Source: Trachythela sp. YZ-2020
Taxonomy: Eukaryota; Cnidaria; Anthozoa; Malacalcyonacea; Clavulariidae
Reading direction: 5' to 3'
Assembly (NCBI GenBank): GCA_016169945.1
Contig: JADLSH010000231.1
Coordinates: 496,001-560,000 of the forward strand
Length of the DNA: 64,000 nt
Positions 38,490 through 49,945 of the stretch are shown here, in pieces (position 1 is the first letter of the stretch; every line of letters starts with the position of its first letter). The notes under the pieces were generated by a model. It did not search any database. It saw only the letters and a program-made list of their open reading frames with translations, and was not told where the DNA came from. A program made the translations under genes and the position numbers.

Positions 38490-39730
38490 TGCTGTAGATG
38501 GCTGAAATAGTGGATTGTTGCTGGTTGTTTGGTTATATTGAAGTTATTCCCATTCATAAACGTGGAAAACATAATTGCCCTGACAACTATCGTCCAATTT
38601 TCATCGTTCCTGTAGTGGCAAAGGTTTCCGTAAGAATAATTTACAATCAGTTGTCTCTATTCTTTTCTGAAAATAATCTGTTAACTAATTGCCAGTCAGG
38701 GTTTCGTGGACTGCATTCTACTGTCACTGCTCTTCTTGAGGCCACTAACGAATGGGTTTATAATATTGATTCTGGGAATGTAAATGCCGTTATGTTTTTA
38801 GATCTCAAGAAAGCATTTGACACCGTGGATCATGGGATACTATTAGGCAAACTAAATACTTATGGAGTTAATGGAATCGCGGGAAATTGGTTTCGATCAT
38901 ATCTAAGTCAACGTAAACAGAGATGTTATGTCAACGGTCATCTCTCGTCTAATAATCGATTTATTCAGTGTGGAGTTCCCCAAGTAGCCTACTATATTGG
39001 GTCCACTTCTATTTCTAATCTATATAAATGACCTTCCTAATTGCTTGTCGCATTCTCGTGCACGAATGTTTGCAAATTGATATTCAATAGTCTGGTTCAA
39101 CCTTATTTCGACTAATGTTCCGTAGGCTGGGATAGCTGTGGTAGAACCCTGGCGGATAGATTACAAAAACTTCAAAATCGTGCTGCCAGGGTGTTAACTT
39201 CAGCTAGTTGTGAAACAAGTGTCGATTATCTATTGGAAAAACTTGGATGGAAAGATCTGAAATCTCAGCGCAAAATTGCCAAGGCTACCATGGTGTATAA
39301 ATCTTTAAATGGCTTAGCGCCAGATCATCTCGCACAGATGTTTACTGATCGCAGTAGCATTACGAATTATACGTTGAGAGACACCAGTGACAAATTAGCT
39401 CTGCCGCATCCTCACACCAATTACCTGAAAAATAGTTTCAGTTACAGTGGAGCGGTACTATGGAACTCCCTCCCAACTGAGATGCAGCAGGCTAATACCT
39501 TATCCCAATTTAAGATGTACTACGGCAACCTGATTCGATAATTTTAAATTTTTAATTGTATATATCACGGCACTCATGGAAACCAGGTATATTTTATGTT
39601 TGTAAGTTTTATTAGTATTGTGTAACTTCTGTAACTTAGTAATTTGTATTCCTTTGTAAATCCTGATGAGTCCACCGTGACTAAATAAAGTTCACTTCAC
39701 TTCCTTTCATTTCACTTCACTTCACTATGC
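38490..39730 (+). mobile_element. Non-LTR retrotransposon with internal deletion
   Basis: The first part (38490-39000) encodes reverse transcriptase phrases PDNYRPI, QSGFRGLHSTVTALLE and motif A VMFLDLKKAFDTVDHGILL, ending at GVPQ. The catalytic YADD region is missing. After a ~100-bp broken stretch the C-terminal part resumes (39120-39541: LQKLQNRAARVLT, KSLNGLAPDHLAQMF, NSFSYSGAVLWNSLP) with a stop. The 3' end carries AATAAAG and a TTCACTTCA repeat at 39695-39727, typical of terminal short repeats of L2/CR1-type LINEs. It is inactive. Confidence 0.8.
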
Positions 39731-39850
39731 TATTGTGGTTAATTGTTACTTGATGTTGTTATAGTTCCTTCGTTATTAAGTTGATTATTTAGTTTCCTTT
39801 TAAGGTATTTTCCTGTGAGACGTGCTGTTTCTGTGTCATTTTCGATCGTT

Positions 39851-40351
39851 GCCTTATTCCCCCCGCATATAAGCACCGCCCAGATATAGGCGCATGCACC
39901 TTTAAGTTATCGAAATTTGAGTTCGATAAATACTCTGTTAAGATACTTTATGTATACAAACTTACATATATATGTGTAAGTGTAACAGTTGATAATGACG
40001 GCGAAAACGTTCGTCCTGCATTATTGCCTCTTTCAGTTTAAATTTGTTCTTTCAAGATATTCTTCAAGGATGTCCTCAACTATAATCGCCTTTTATATCA
40101 TGGTTCTTTGACTCTATATTGGCATCGGAATTCCTTTGTTTGGTTTGCTTTTTATTGAAAACTGTAAATTAACGTTTTTTGAAGTTTATTGTTGTATGGA
40201 ATTTACACAATTTCAATTACACAAGTTGTTCATTTTGAGGTAGGTTGGTGCGCCTATATGCGGAATTTTTATTGGCGCATGCGCCTATAAACGACGATTT
40301 TGACTCACAAATATATCGAGGCGCATGCGCTTATATGCGGGGGAATAGGGC
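39851..40351. mobile_element. ~500-bp foldback MITE
   Basis: The ends are GCCTTATTCCCCCCGCATAT and the complement at 40330-40351. Subterminal GGCGCATGCGCC palindromes recur near both ends. No coding frame. Confidence 0.7.
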
Positions 40352-40414
40352 ATTAAGATAGTACGATGATTTTGATAGATGTTCATGGAATCCCTTTGTC
40401 AGGGTTTTTACAAA

Positions 40415-40650
40415 GTGGCCCCAAAATAGCTTCCCGCTCTAACCCTGGGACTTTATCTAACCACTGAATTTATATATGAAATTTTAAAATTAACCCCAAA
40501 ATAATCCTCATCCTAACCCTGGGTCTTTATCTGACCAGCTTGAATAAACATGAAGTTTGAAACCTGATCCCAAAATAACCCCCACCATAACCCTGGGTCT
40601 TTATCTAACCAGCTTGAATAAACATGAAATTTGAAACCCACACCCAATCC
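40415..40650. repeat. Three-copy ~80-bp minisatellite
   Basis: Units carry CCCAAAATA, TAACCCTGG.TCTTTATCT and a GAATAAACATGAA.TTTGAAA tail. Copies 2 and 3 are the most alike. Confidence 0.75.
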
Positions 40651-41450
40651 CCTGGCCTTTACCATGGTGCATTCTGTGCACAAAACTTCGGTTCACAGTG
40701 CGCACTGTCGGGATGTCAAAGAGCAGTCCTAGAGATGGATTAGTTTGTTTGATAAGGCGTACAGGTTTCTTTGGTTGCGATAAATCTCCCAGATTTAAAT
40801 TGAGCATACCAGAGATTAGTCTCCTACGCAGACTTGACTTAGCGGGTGCCCAGTGCCAGCACGTTCTGTCTGCTTACTTTTGCCAGGGATTTGACTTCCC
40901 CATTGTATTCCATTATCCAATAGCATTCAAATACACTTGACACACCCATTTTGCAATGTTGTCAATTTCATATAAACTGCTTTAGCCAAATGACCGAGAT
41001 AGGCGATTTAGGATAAATAAAGATTTCAAGATAAATGTGAAACTTGAAATTAAAAAACTTTTGCTTATACTGCCAGAAGTTACAGGGTTTTCTGATCAAT
41101 AGCGGTCGTTCTTAGCATAATACTGACGACTGACGCCTTGCATGCGACCAAGATATAAACAAACTAAAACCACAATCTCCTATTAACTGTGCTGAAACGA
41201 AAGAAGCAATTCATTCAACCTTAATAGGTTTAAATATTGTAGCTTTATTAAAGCAATGATTGCAAATATAATTAGACTACTAGAGAGTTTTAAAAGTTAA
41301 ATCCAATGCGAGTGAATTAATTTGCAATCATAAAATAGTGATATTATTGTCATCTCAAGGTCAAATCGTCAAAGGTCAAGCCCTTTGAGAAACTTTTTGA
41401 GGATAAGGGCTGTGATTGTCTAATTAATGGGGAAGGATTGCTTGGATTGA
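40651..41450. other. No gene recognised
   Basis: Overlapping short frames on both strands, no domain, no clear repeat. Confidence 0.35.
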
Positions 41451-42069
41451 GGCCTGTTTCAAACGTCGAATTTTGCATGTGTCGAATTAAATAACGTTTC
41501 TAAAAATAAGCTCAGTATATGGCGCAATATGGCGCCAAATTCAAACAAGTCAAACAATTTAAACAAATTAGCATTATTAAATTGTATATATGGTAAAGGA
41601 GAAGGACAATTGAACCAGCTTTACAAATTTTAATAAATCGGAGACAGCAGTTACTTAAAATCTCCTTTGTGTACGTGTTCGTATACATAATTTGTATTTC
41701 GTAAAACGTATTAATTCGTATATACTCCCCAAGTTATTCAGTAAGATCGGTCATTCAATTATTTGTTACAAGATATTTTTTCTGAAGCCGGTCGCCGTAT
41801 TTCCCACAAAAGTGCTTGACAAACTGGTAACATGTTTCGACGTCTCCTGTGCCACGCCCAAACCGAACTGAATTAGACACATGCAAAATGCGACGTCTGA
41901 AACCACGTCGCAATAACTCGCATTATGAGACCGAACCAGTCGAATTTAAAGTTACGGTCGACCACAATTAAAAACGTCGAACTTAATGGTTTCAGACGTC
42001 GAATTTTGCATCAACATAATTCAAACAATTGAATTCAATAATGCAAAATGAGCCGTTTGAAACACGGCT
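41451..42069. mobile_element. Candidate MITE with imperfect inverted ends
   Basis: The left end GCCTGTTTCAAACGTCGAAT and the right end complement (ATGCAAAATGAGCCGTTTGA) are inverted with a few mismatches. Internal pieces repeat CGTCGAATTTTGCAT and AATGCGACGTCTGAAAC. No coding. Confidence 0.5.
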
Positions 42070-42239
42070 GAGTTTCAAAACCCGTTGTTTATAGCTAATG
42101 GACATAGTAAGGACAACAGAAATTTCGTAGCTCGTCTTTGAACAGATTCCAAATGTTTCATCAATTGAGTTGTTTGTGGTGCTCAAACCTGAGATGCATG
42201 TGTAAAATAGTTCCTGACTAGTGCCAAGTACAGCGTTTT

Positions 42240-42393
42240 CCTAGAATGCTAGATACAATGTCATTATAACCTGTACAATATTTAGATCTAGCCAGGAGCA
42301 GTTGCGAAAATGCAACTTAGGCCCTCTTGCAAGAGTTGAACCTGCGGCCCTGCGATTCCGATGCAGCGCTCTAACCAACGAGCTACAGAGTCC
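42240..42393 (-). mobile_element. tRNA-derived SINE
   Basis: The head at 42393 downward has a tRNA-like D-arm (GTAGCTCGTTGGTTAGAGC, A-box) and a B-box GGTTCAACTC at 42342-42333. It is followed by a GTTGCATTTTCGCAAC hairpin and an unrelated tail. The acceptor stem and anticodon loop are imperfect, so it is not a functional tRNA. Confidence 0.7.
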
Positions 42394-43631
42394 ATTCCCG
42401 GCAACCGCAAATTCGGTATATAAGATGGGAGTGATGCCAGTATATGGTGTATGGGTATACGATTAAAAACAACACAGAAAAAACTCAATGTCACCATATT
42501 ATAATTCTCGTTCTGTTTGACGTCCTCAAAATTGTATCTACATCAATATTTGCAGTCTTTTACAAGTATAAATTCGAAAGCAAGCACTCATGTCACCTCA
42601 GTGCATGTCACGCACCATCTTGTGATTTCCACTTTGATTTCCATAGCAACCGGACAATTAGGTAATAAAAACAAAAGCCTGGTTACTAAGGTTTGAGCGT
42701 TTTTTACAAAAAATAAGCGGGTACGTTCCTAAAAAATTTCTTCTTAATAGTTTAGTCTTGGGTAACCTGTAAGAAATAGTCACGTGATAATAGGTATGCA
42801 TTTTGAGTTCTGTACTTCAATTTTTAAAGTGTTAAAGTAAAGTTTTAAATCATATAAAAATGTAGTATTTCGCGATTTCGCGTAGAATTCGGACGGGCCA
42901 CAATTTGGAGCCTTCGGAGAGATTTTTAAAGATTTATAGAGAATATTGAACAATTAATACAACGTTACTCGTTCAAAAGGAGCGCGAAATGACCGGCGAA
43001 AGGTAACCTAACTGAAAATCCAACATGGCAAATTATCTAAAGATTGACGAGGGGAACTTAGAAGGTAAAAGTCGACGTGTTTATCAAACCTAGCGAGGAA
43101 AACTATAGACAAAAATGTGGAATTATTAAAGACTGTTACTGAGAATGTAGAGTATTTACACAAGTTAATAGAAGAACTTCTCCAGTGGAATCTCCGCCAT
43201 TAGAAAATCAAAATGAAAACAATATAGAATAACTTACATTCCTCATGAAGACTATACCCAATCTTTTCTTAAATTTGAAAGATTTGGATCGTTTCGAATA
43301 GTAAAATTTAAGATTATCAAATAGTAAAAATGTTTGATGTTGAGAAAGGAGGTAAAAGTTTGTTCCGGCTTGATGCATGCGTGCTAATGTAAATGAAATT
43401 ATATTATTTCCGCAAAAACACTTGCACTATTCTTCATTTTGTTTTAAAGAGAAGGCAAAATATGCGAGCATGCGCAAAAACTTGATTAATCAAACAATAG
43501 TTGAAACATGCATCTTAGACCAGACGCATATTTTAGGTTCTTCAGTCTCATCTATATATTACATTATGACTCAACAGCGATTTAATACAACTCAGAACGC
43601 AGTTCAACTGCAGTGGAACAAGATAACTACA
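42394..43631. other. No intact gene
   Basis: Short frames only. No domain was recognised. Confidence 0.35.
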
Positions 43632-43710
43632 GGAGTTTCGTCTCCACCGGCTGTATCAGCCCAGGAGGTCGAAACGACATCACAAGCAACGACAGAAATC
43701 TACAACACAC
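43632..43710 (-). pseudogene. Relic first exon of a CTHRC1-like gene
   Basis: The minus frame reads ISVVACDVVSTSWADTAGG, matching the leader exon at 55571-55660 (KIAVFACILVSYTWADAGE). DNA similarity extends upstream to about 43830, matching 55661-55740. The ATG is lost and a stop precedes it. No collagen or C-terminal exon was found downstream. Confidence 0.6.
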
Positions 43711-43859
43711 CTATTTTGTTTCACCTAAATTCTCAAGCTTAGGATTTCAGTTAAATTATATTGTTCTCAATCTCCATTGGAATAACGATTTCCCAATGAT
43801 GTCTCTTTTATACGTTTCTGTTTCGATTGTTGAGGCGGTTCACGATTGTCAATAATAGT

Positions 43860-44470
43860 TATTTAATCACGAATCCCGTGGCCATTTTGTTATAATATTA
43901 TGCTATCAGTATCTTTACGTTTTGTATTGATTTTTCTCATCAAGCGCCTTGAGACCTTTAATCGAAATTCCAATCCCCACCATGTCTTTCTTTTGCATCA
44001 CGTGTCCCGCAAAAGCGATTGAATATCGTGGTTCAGTTTACTACTTACAGTACTTCAAGTTTATCAATGTATCTTTCTTATGATGGTTTCCTGCTGACAG
44101 TACAAAACAGTATTCGATAATATCGAAAAAGCGTAAACTCATGAAGTATAGTAAGTACTTTAAGAGCAGGGAAACTAACATCATTGGCTGTAAAAAGGGG
44201 GGAAATAACGATCAAAAGGCATTATGAATTAATGATCACTCGATCGTCGAGCGTCCACAATAGATTCATTAAATCTACAATCTACAATCTTGGCCAAAAG
44301 TCCTTGAGACACCACAGCATTCTATCGCATTTTATAAGTTTTTAGACAAAAATTATTATAATAAGAAATCGTACACATTTCCAAGTGCCCCCCTCCCTCC
44401 ACACCCTCTCCATCCCCCACTCAATGATGATTTACAAACATTACCAAATCAAAATTTAAAAACAATCAAC
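43860..44470. other. No gene recognised
   Basis: A short stretch at 44170 (GAAACTAACATCATTGG) resembles the left flank of the 5.3-kb element at 56137. Otherwise nothing. Confidence 0.35.
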
Positions 44471-44479
44471 AATGAATAG

Positions 44480-44570
44480 GTGTGGGAAAGGGAAGGGAAG
44501 AGAAGGGAAGGGAATGGAAGGGAAGGGAATTAGGGAAGGGAAGAGAATTAGGGAAGGGAAGGGAAGACCT
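44480..44570. repeat. (GGGAA)n purine tract
   Basis: Imperfect GGGAA/GGGAAGAGAA repeat on the plus strand. Confidence 0.85.
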
Positions 44571-45117
44571 TGTCTTGAACGTTTTCTCGTTCTTGAGGAC
44601 TTTTGGTCAGGTTTGTAACTCGTGCGCGAATCGAATTTTCCTTCCAGAATCCCGCCATTTTTCTTCCTTGTCTCGTTTTCCCCTTACCAAAATATACGAT
44701 ATTTCGCGTTAAGGAAAACTTATTGTGGAACCTCATTGTCATTTCCTCTTGAAATTGAAAATAGCTTCTTAATTAAAGTACTCCTATTAAGTTTATTGAT
44801 GTATCTTTTCTATGCCTCTCATGTTTGTTGCCGACAATGACCGGGAATCGAAGGTGAAAATCAGGACGTTTTTACACGGTGCAATTTTTTAGTTTAATTT
44901 ATTATGTTCACAACTCTGAGGTGAACGGTAAGCCTTAACAGGTTTTGCATCCCAATTGACAAAGCTTTCGAGGGTTAGTTAGCGCGCTAATCGCATCTGC
45001 CACCCGTGCTTCCCTGCTATGGATCAAGCAATATTTAGAAAAAGTATGTGGCATTGAGTTTGTAAATTTGTTTATCGTGCAAAGTATATATGACTAGATA
45101 TACAAATAATTATAATA
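44571..45117. other. No gene recognised
   Basis: No supportable feature. Confidence 0.35.
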
Positions 45118-45640
45118 CTAGAAATACATGCATGCAGAAACATGAAGTACTAGTTGATCACTGTAACCATGGTAACACGCAACCGGCCGTATATTTCTTT
45201 TATTTTTTGTACAAAATGGCAAAATAGTGATAAGGTTTGTACTTTTAACTGTAAAATTATCAATTGCCCAGCTATATGAAGTAGCTATGTTATTACGTAC
45301 TCTTTTAGCGTTGATTTACTCTTAAACGTCTCACAAAACGTTTCGAAATTGTCATACAACTTCAACTGTTTTTTGAACAGTATTTTTATACTATGAAGTT
45401 TTTGAGATTAAATATATGTTATTTCTTATTCTATATAACGCATTTGAATTAATACTAAAACAATTTTTAAGATTAGTCAATGTTGTTATTGACCACAGGA
45501 TGAACTACGCATTTTCAAAACCACAAACTGTAGTGCATGCCAATTGACGGCAAAACTGCAAGAGCAAGAATGCAAAATAAACACTTACCCGTTTAAAACG
45601 CTTTAAAACTCGAAAATCCTCTCTACTACCACTGATGCCG
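45118..45640 (-). mobile_element. Helitron-like copy, 5' truncated
   Basis: The 3' end GTATTTCTAG is at 45118, followed (minus strand) by T. The interior matches 49946-50893 until about 45640, then diverges. The TCCCCGAG 5' end is missing. Confidence 0.55.
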
Positions 45641-45850
45641 GACAATACGGCTTACAGATCGAAAGCTTTGTGAAATATCTATAAATTTGGTGCATTCCAT
45701 CAATTTTTTACCCATTTTATGAACTATGTACCATGTGTCATAAAAGTCCATACAAACCGAACGAGATTCGGCAACTTGTTGCACTTTCTATGTTCCTAAT
45801 TCAAATTTATTTTCATAGTAGAAATTATCTACGTTAGATTGAATACACTA

Positions 45851-46460
45851 CTAGAAATACATGCATGCAGAATCCCCTCGCCCATTTGAACCAAACAATT
45901 TACTCCCCAAAAGTTATTGTAACATGAAGTACTGAATAGACCACTGTAACCATGGTAACACGCAACACTGTAAATCTGTAATACTGTATAATTATTTTAT
46001 TTTAATTTGAAAAAAATATTGATATTTTGACATTTTGTACTTTTAACTATAAAATTATCATTATCAATTGCCCAACTATATAAAGTGGTATGCGATTATG
46101 TACTATACTGTATACTCTGTACACTATAAATCGGCAAAGCAAGTATGCAAAATAGACTTTTTCGGTCTTTCGACTGTTTTTCTTCTTGTGGATTTGTCCT
46201 CTAAATACTTTGTCTTGTTTTGAATATTTTTTTATTTGTATTTATTATGTATTATAAAATGAGTGCAAAACTAGTTTTGAAAAAAGTTTGCAAAATGGCA
46301 GTGAAGGCAGTCTTCTCTCGGTCTGAACTCGCGCATGCGCATAACTTAAAAAGCCGTCCATGACAAAACAAAATGGCGGACAACTTTGCATTCCGCTATG
46401 TTTTCACATACCCGGGTGTAAATATCCGAGCGGAATTCCGAGCGGAATTCCGAGCGGATA
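45851..46460 (-). mobile_element. Helitron-like copy, second
   Basis: 3' end CTAG at 45851-45854 followed by T. It keeps the GCGCATGCGCATAACTT and ATATCCGAGCGGAATT landmarks. At the far end GAGCGGAATTCC is repeated three times and the TCCCCGAGCC terminus is absent. Confidence 0.55.
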
Positions 46461-46929
46461 AGTAATGACGTTATATTAAAATAAGAATTACGCGACGTTA
46501 AATATTAAAGTGCTTATGAACCCAAAATGGGTTTTTATTGATTCGGATAGGGCATGAAAAGTTAGTTAGCAATTTCTAGATTAGTTTTTGGCTTAGACTT
46601 TTAGTTTCGGAGATATAAAGGCTCAAACAGGCAAATTTTGCCATTTTCTGGAAAAAAGGAGCGCGACCAAAATATCACCAAGGGGCCTGGATCCGAGGAA
46701 CTTTGATAAACAACTAAGAAATATATGGCGAAGATATCGATATCTTGTGGGTTTTTTTTGCACCTTTTGTCTAAACGATGTTTCGTTTGTGCGTGATCTT
46801 ACACAGAAAGTACCAACAGTAATATATATCTAGCTATCTGACACCTTTTTTGGATGATAAATCACCTATTTGGGCCTTAAACTCTAGAAATTGTTGCGTG
46901 AAAGCCGTGAGAACTATTTTGGTTGAATC
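46461..46929. other. Unassigned repeat-like stretch
   Basis: 46510-46555 (GTGCTTATGAACCCAAAATG) recurs inverted at 52120-52165. The stretch from TTAAAGTGC at 46507 to AGCAGCTTTAAAG at 46944 may be a decayed element. Confidence 0.35.
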
Positions 46930-48868
46930 GACAGCAGCTTTAAAGATAACCCAAAAAGATTTTGGTCCGCATTAAAGCAAACATCAAAATCTTGTAGCAT
47001 TCCTGATCGTGTCTCCATGCCTCCGTCTCCCACTACTACATCCTTGAATGGTCAACGCAGTTTCCTCACCAAAGCACATACTGAACAGTCAAACCTCCCT
47101 TCCAGACCAATTGCTACAAACCCTACTGAAATAGCTGACTTCTTCAATACTACTTCGCCTCCGTATTTACATCTGAGAACCTTCCTGTTGAATATCTTAA
47201 CGGGACAGATGATCCAGTTTTAACTGAACTCACCCTAACTGAGTTAGAGGTCGAAAGTTTACTTAACTACCTTGATACTAACAAAGCAACCGGATCAGAC
47301 GAAATTCCAGCCAGACTTCTAAAAGAAACCGCCTCAATAATTGCTCCCTCCATCTACAAGCTATTCAACAAGTCATTGCAACAAGGAACGGTGCCAAAAG
47401 ATTGGAAACTAGCGAACCCCGTTTATAAGAAGGGTGACAAAGAATACACAGAAAATTACAGGCCAATTTCTCTCCTGCCAATTATTTCGAAAGTTTTAGA
47501 CCGGTGTATTTTCATGAACATTCGACACCACTTTTCTCGGATAATTAATGATTGCCAGCATGGATTCCTTCAAGGAAAATCTTGTGTGACTAATTTGATA
47601 GAAGCATTAGATTACGTCGGCGCGTGTCTGGACAACGGAGGACAGGTAGATATTGTGTACCTTGACATGTCGAAAGCGTTTGACCGAATCAACCACGTAC
47701 AAGCGATTGATGCAGAAATTAGCAAATTCGGGTATTGGCGGTAACCTGCTAAAATGGTTTCGATCATACTTGACTGATCGTCGTCAACGTGTTACTGTAC
47801 TTGGCGTAACATCGAAGCCACTACCAGTTTGTTCAGGCGTTCCACAGGGGTCAATACTCGGTCCTGCACTGTTTCTTCTTTACGTGAATGATCTGCTCGA
47901 AGCACCCACGTCCAGTCGAGCTGTAATGTTTGCCGATGACACCAAGATATTCTCCGCAATTAAACTACAGGACGATATTACCGCTCTTCAAACTGACCTT
48001 GGAACCTTAGACAATTGGTCAACGGTATATGGTCTGTCATTCAACCAATCCAAGTGCAAACATCAAACGCTCACGCGGAAAAGAGTACCGGTCGCTTCCT
48101 CGTACAAGTTGAACGACTCTATCATATCTAGTACTGACAGTGAAAGAGACCTTGGCGTGTGTGTGTCATCGGATTTAACGTGGAAAAAGCAAGTGAACGA
48201 GCAGACAGCGAAAGCCAACAAGATTCTTGGATATGTTAGAAGGAACACTTTGTTCATCAAGAATACTGCAGCTAGACGAGCGTTATACATGGCATTGGTT
48301 AGATCGCACTTTGGCAACGCAACACAGGTTTGGTCACCACAGTCAGTAGAACTGATAAGTAAACTCGAAAGAACACAAAGACGTGCTACTAAATACATTT
48401 TAAATCTACCGTTCAGTACAGCCGTTGACTATAAATCGAGGTTACGGTCTTTAAATATTCTTCCTGTAAGCTATTGGCACGAATACTTGGACCTTATCAC
48501 ACACGGTTTAGTAACACTAAATCCCAACGTTTCGCCAGCTATCCTCATCAATCGTAGAACAACCCGATCAACCTCATCAAACACACTGAAATATGTCATC
48601 CCCAAATGCAGAACTTCCACCTACCAAAAATCTTTCCTCGTAAGAGCGTGCCGAGTTTGGAATTATCTTGCAGATGAACTGAACATCACTATGGATAATA
48701 GCCTTATTGTATTTAAATCGGATTTGCTCAAGTACTATTTTACATCGCTGAACAATTATGATCCTGAAAACTCTCGAACATTTAAGAGTATATGTCTAAA
48801 ATGTAATTGTGTTCGTAGTCTGTTACGTCCTATATCGTGTTGCTGTTGAACTGTAAATAAGATCATAC

Positions 48869-48870
<2 letters not shown>
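46930..48870 (+). mobile_element. Near-complete non-LTR reverse transcriptase, two frameshifts
   Basis: Reverse transcriptase is readable from an N-terminal part (KATGSDEIPARLL, LANPVYKKGDKEYTENYRPI) through motif A IVYLDMSKAFDRINH, motif B SGVPQGSILGPALFLLYVND, and the catalytic box MFADDTKIF (about 47927-47953). A long C-terminal region has LGVCVSSDLTWKKQV, RTQRRATKYIL and RSYQKSFLVRACRVWNYL-like ends, and a stop at 48849. Frameshifts lie near 47150 and just after FDRINH (about 47695). The endonuclease part is missing. The 3' end abuts a (TA)n run. It is the best-preserved retroelement here, of L2/CR1 type. Confidence 0.85.

Positions 48871-48871
<1 letters not shown>

Positions 48872-48914
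<43 letters not shown>
48872..48914. repeat. (TA)n microsatellite
   Basis: A pure TA run between the retroelement 3' end and the degenerate hammerhead motif. Confidence 0.9.
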
Positions 48915-48916
<2 letters not shown>

Positions 48917-48952
48917 CGAGCCGTTGAACGGCGAAACATGCATGTCTGCAGA
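48913..48952 (+). ncRNA. Degenerate hammerhead ribozyme motif
   Basis: ATGACGA fits the core CUGANGA except for its first base. A perfect stem II follows (GCCGT-TGA-ACGGC), then GAAA, a 3-bp stem III (ACA/TGT) and a GTC cleavage triplet. The 5' strand of stem I is replaced by the TA run, so it is probably inactive. Confidence 0.5.
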
Positions 48953-49188
48953 TTTGACTATGAAAAATACATCATTATTTGTCACCCGAAACTAAGCTCA
49001 CTTAACCGCAGAAATGAACTTGTCTCCACTTGTAGACACAGGAAGAAACATTTACTAAGCAATCACTAACAAACAATTAACAGACACTTATCACAGTTAG
49101 CTATGTGTACGTATTTGTAATATGAGTCATCCGTTTTATAGATTAATCCTAATTCAAATTTCTTAGCGTTAAAAAATCAGTTGCAATT

Positions 49189-49244
49189 TTCACCTGATGA
49201 GTGTGGTAGGCTCGGCTTGCCATACGAAACAGATTTGTAGTGAA
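49189..49244 (+). ncRNA. Hammerhead ribozyme, type I, intact core
   Basis: CTGATGA at 49194-49200 is followed by stem II GTGTGG/CCATAC (one G-U pair), GAAA at 49226-49229, and a short stem III (ACA, loop GATT, TGT). The predicted cleavage site is after GTA (49239/49240). Stem I is TTCAC/GTGAA, perfectly complementary. All core positions agree with the minimal hammerhead. Such ribozymes with short stem III are known in Penelope-like elements and retrozymes. No Penelope reading frame is recognised next to it. Confidence 0.72.
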
Positions 49245-49945
49245 TTAAAGTTTTAATGAAGTAGTTCGGGTTTGTACTTTATTTTGTTTTACTATATATA
49301 TATATATATATGTGTGTGTACTGATAGTTAACTATATAGTGTAATTTTATGTCGGGCCCGCAGTAATTGGCTAAACGCTGTTGCGGTCACCCAGCCGTGG
49401 TCATGTACTGTATTTCATTATGTACGTGTTTTTGTCCTGTTATGTAACGTAACATTATGTTTCATCGGCAAAGTTTATAAATAAAAAAAACCCGATAGAA
49501 AAGAGGACACCGAAACTCATCTGAGACATTTGCCTTCGGATTTGGTGGCAAATACAGACCATAGTTGGACCTATAAACAAAGACTAATGTACCCAGTTGT
49601 ACCAACATAGGACAGGAATCAGAATACAGGTAAGCTGTTTAACAAATGCAATGATGTCTATTCGCGCCTATGAACTTTGGATATTTAAATATTTAACGTC
49701 GAAATTGAACCATGACACCTAAATTTGCATATTATTTGCTTGGTATACAATTTCATTGAAGCCGGTATGGAATGAAAAGGTTCTGTGCCGGACATGTCCG
49801 GTGCACAACGATGTTTGTTGGCGCACAAATCGAAGTGCTTCTACCTCTGAGAGATTACATAGTGCTGTTATAGAATAATATATGTTTCAATGTGGAAATT
49901 ATCACAACCTTAATGCCTTTATGGTATTTAACTAATATAAATTAA
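49245..49945. other. Possible retroelement tail and unassigned sequence
   Basis: Contains a TA run at about 49294-49312 and GT repeats after it. No coding feature. Confidence 0.35.

Noticed and set aside
39662..39690. CTGATGAGTCCACCGTGAC as a hammerhead core
   Set aside because: No GAAA follows (TAAAT instead) and stem III cannot form. It is probably LINE 3' sequence by chance.
42325..42393. Functional tRNA gene
   Set aside because: The acceptor stem and anticodon loop are mispaired and position 33 is not T. It fits a SINE head better.
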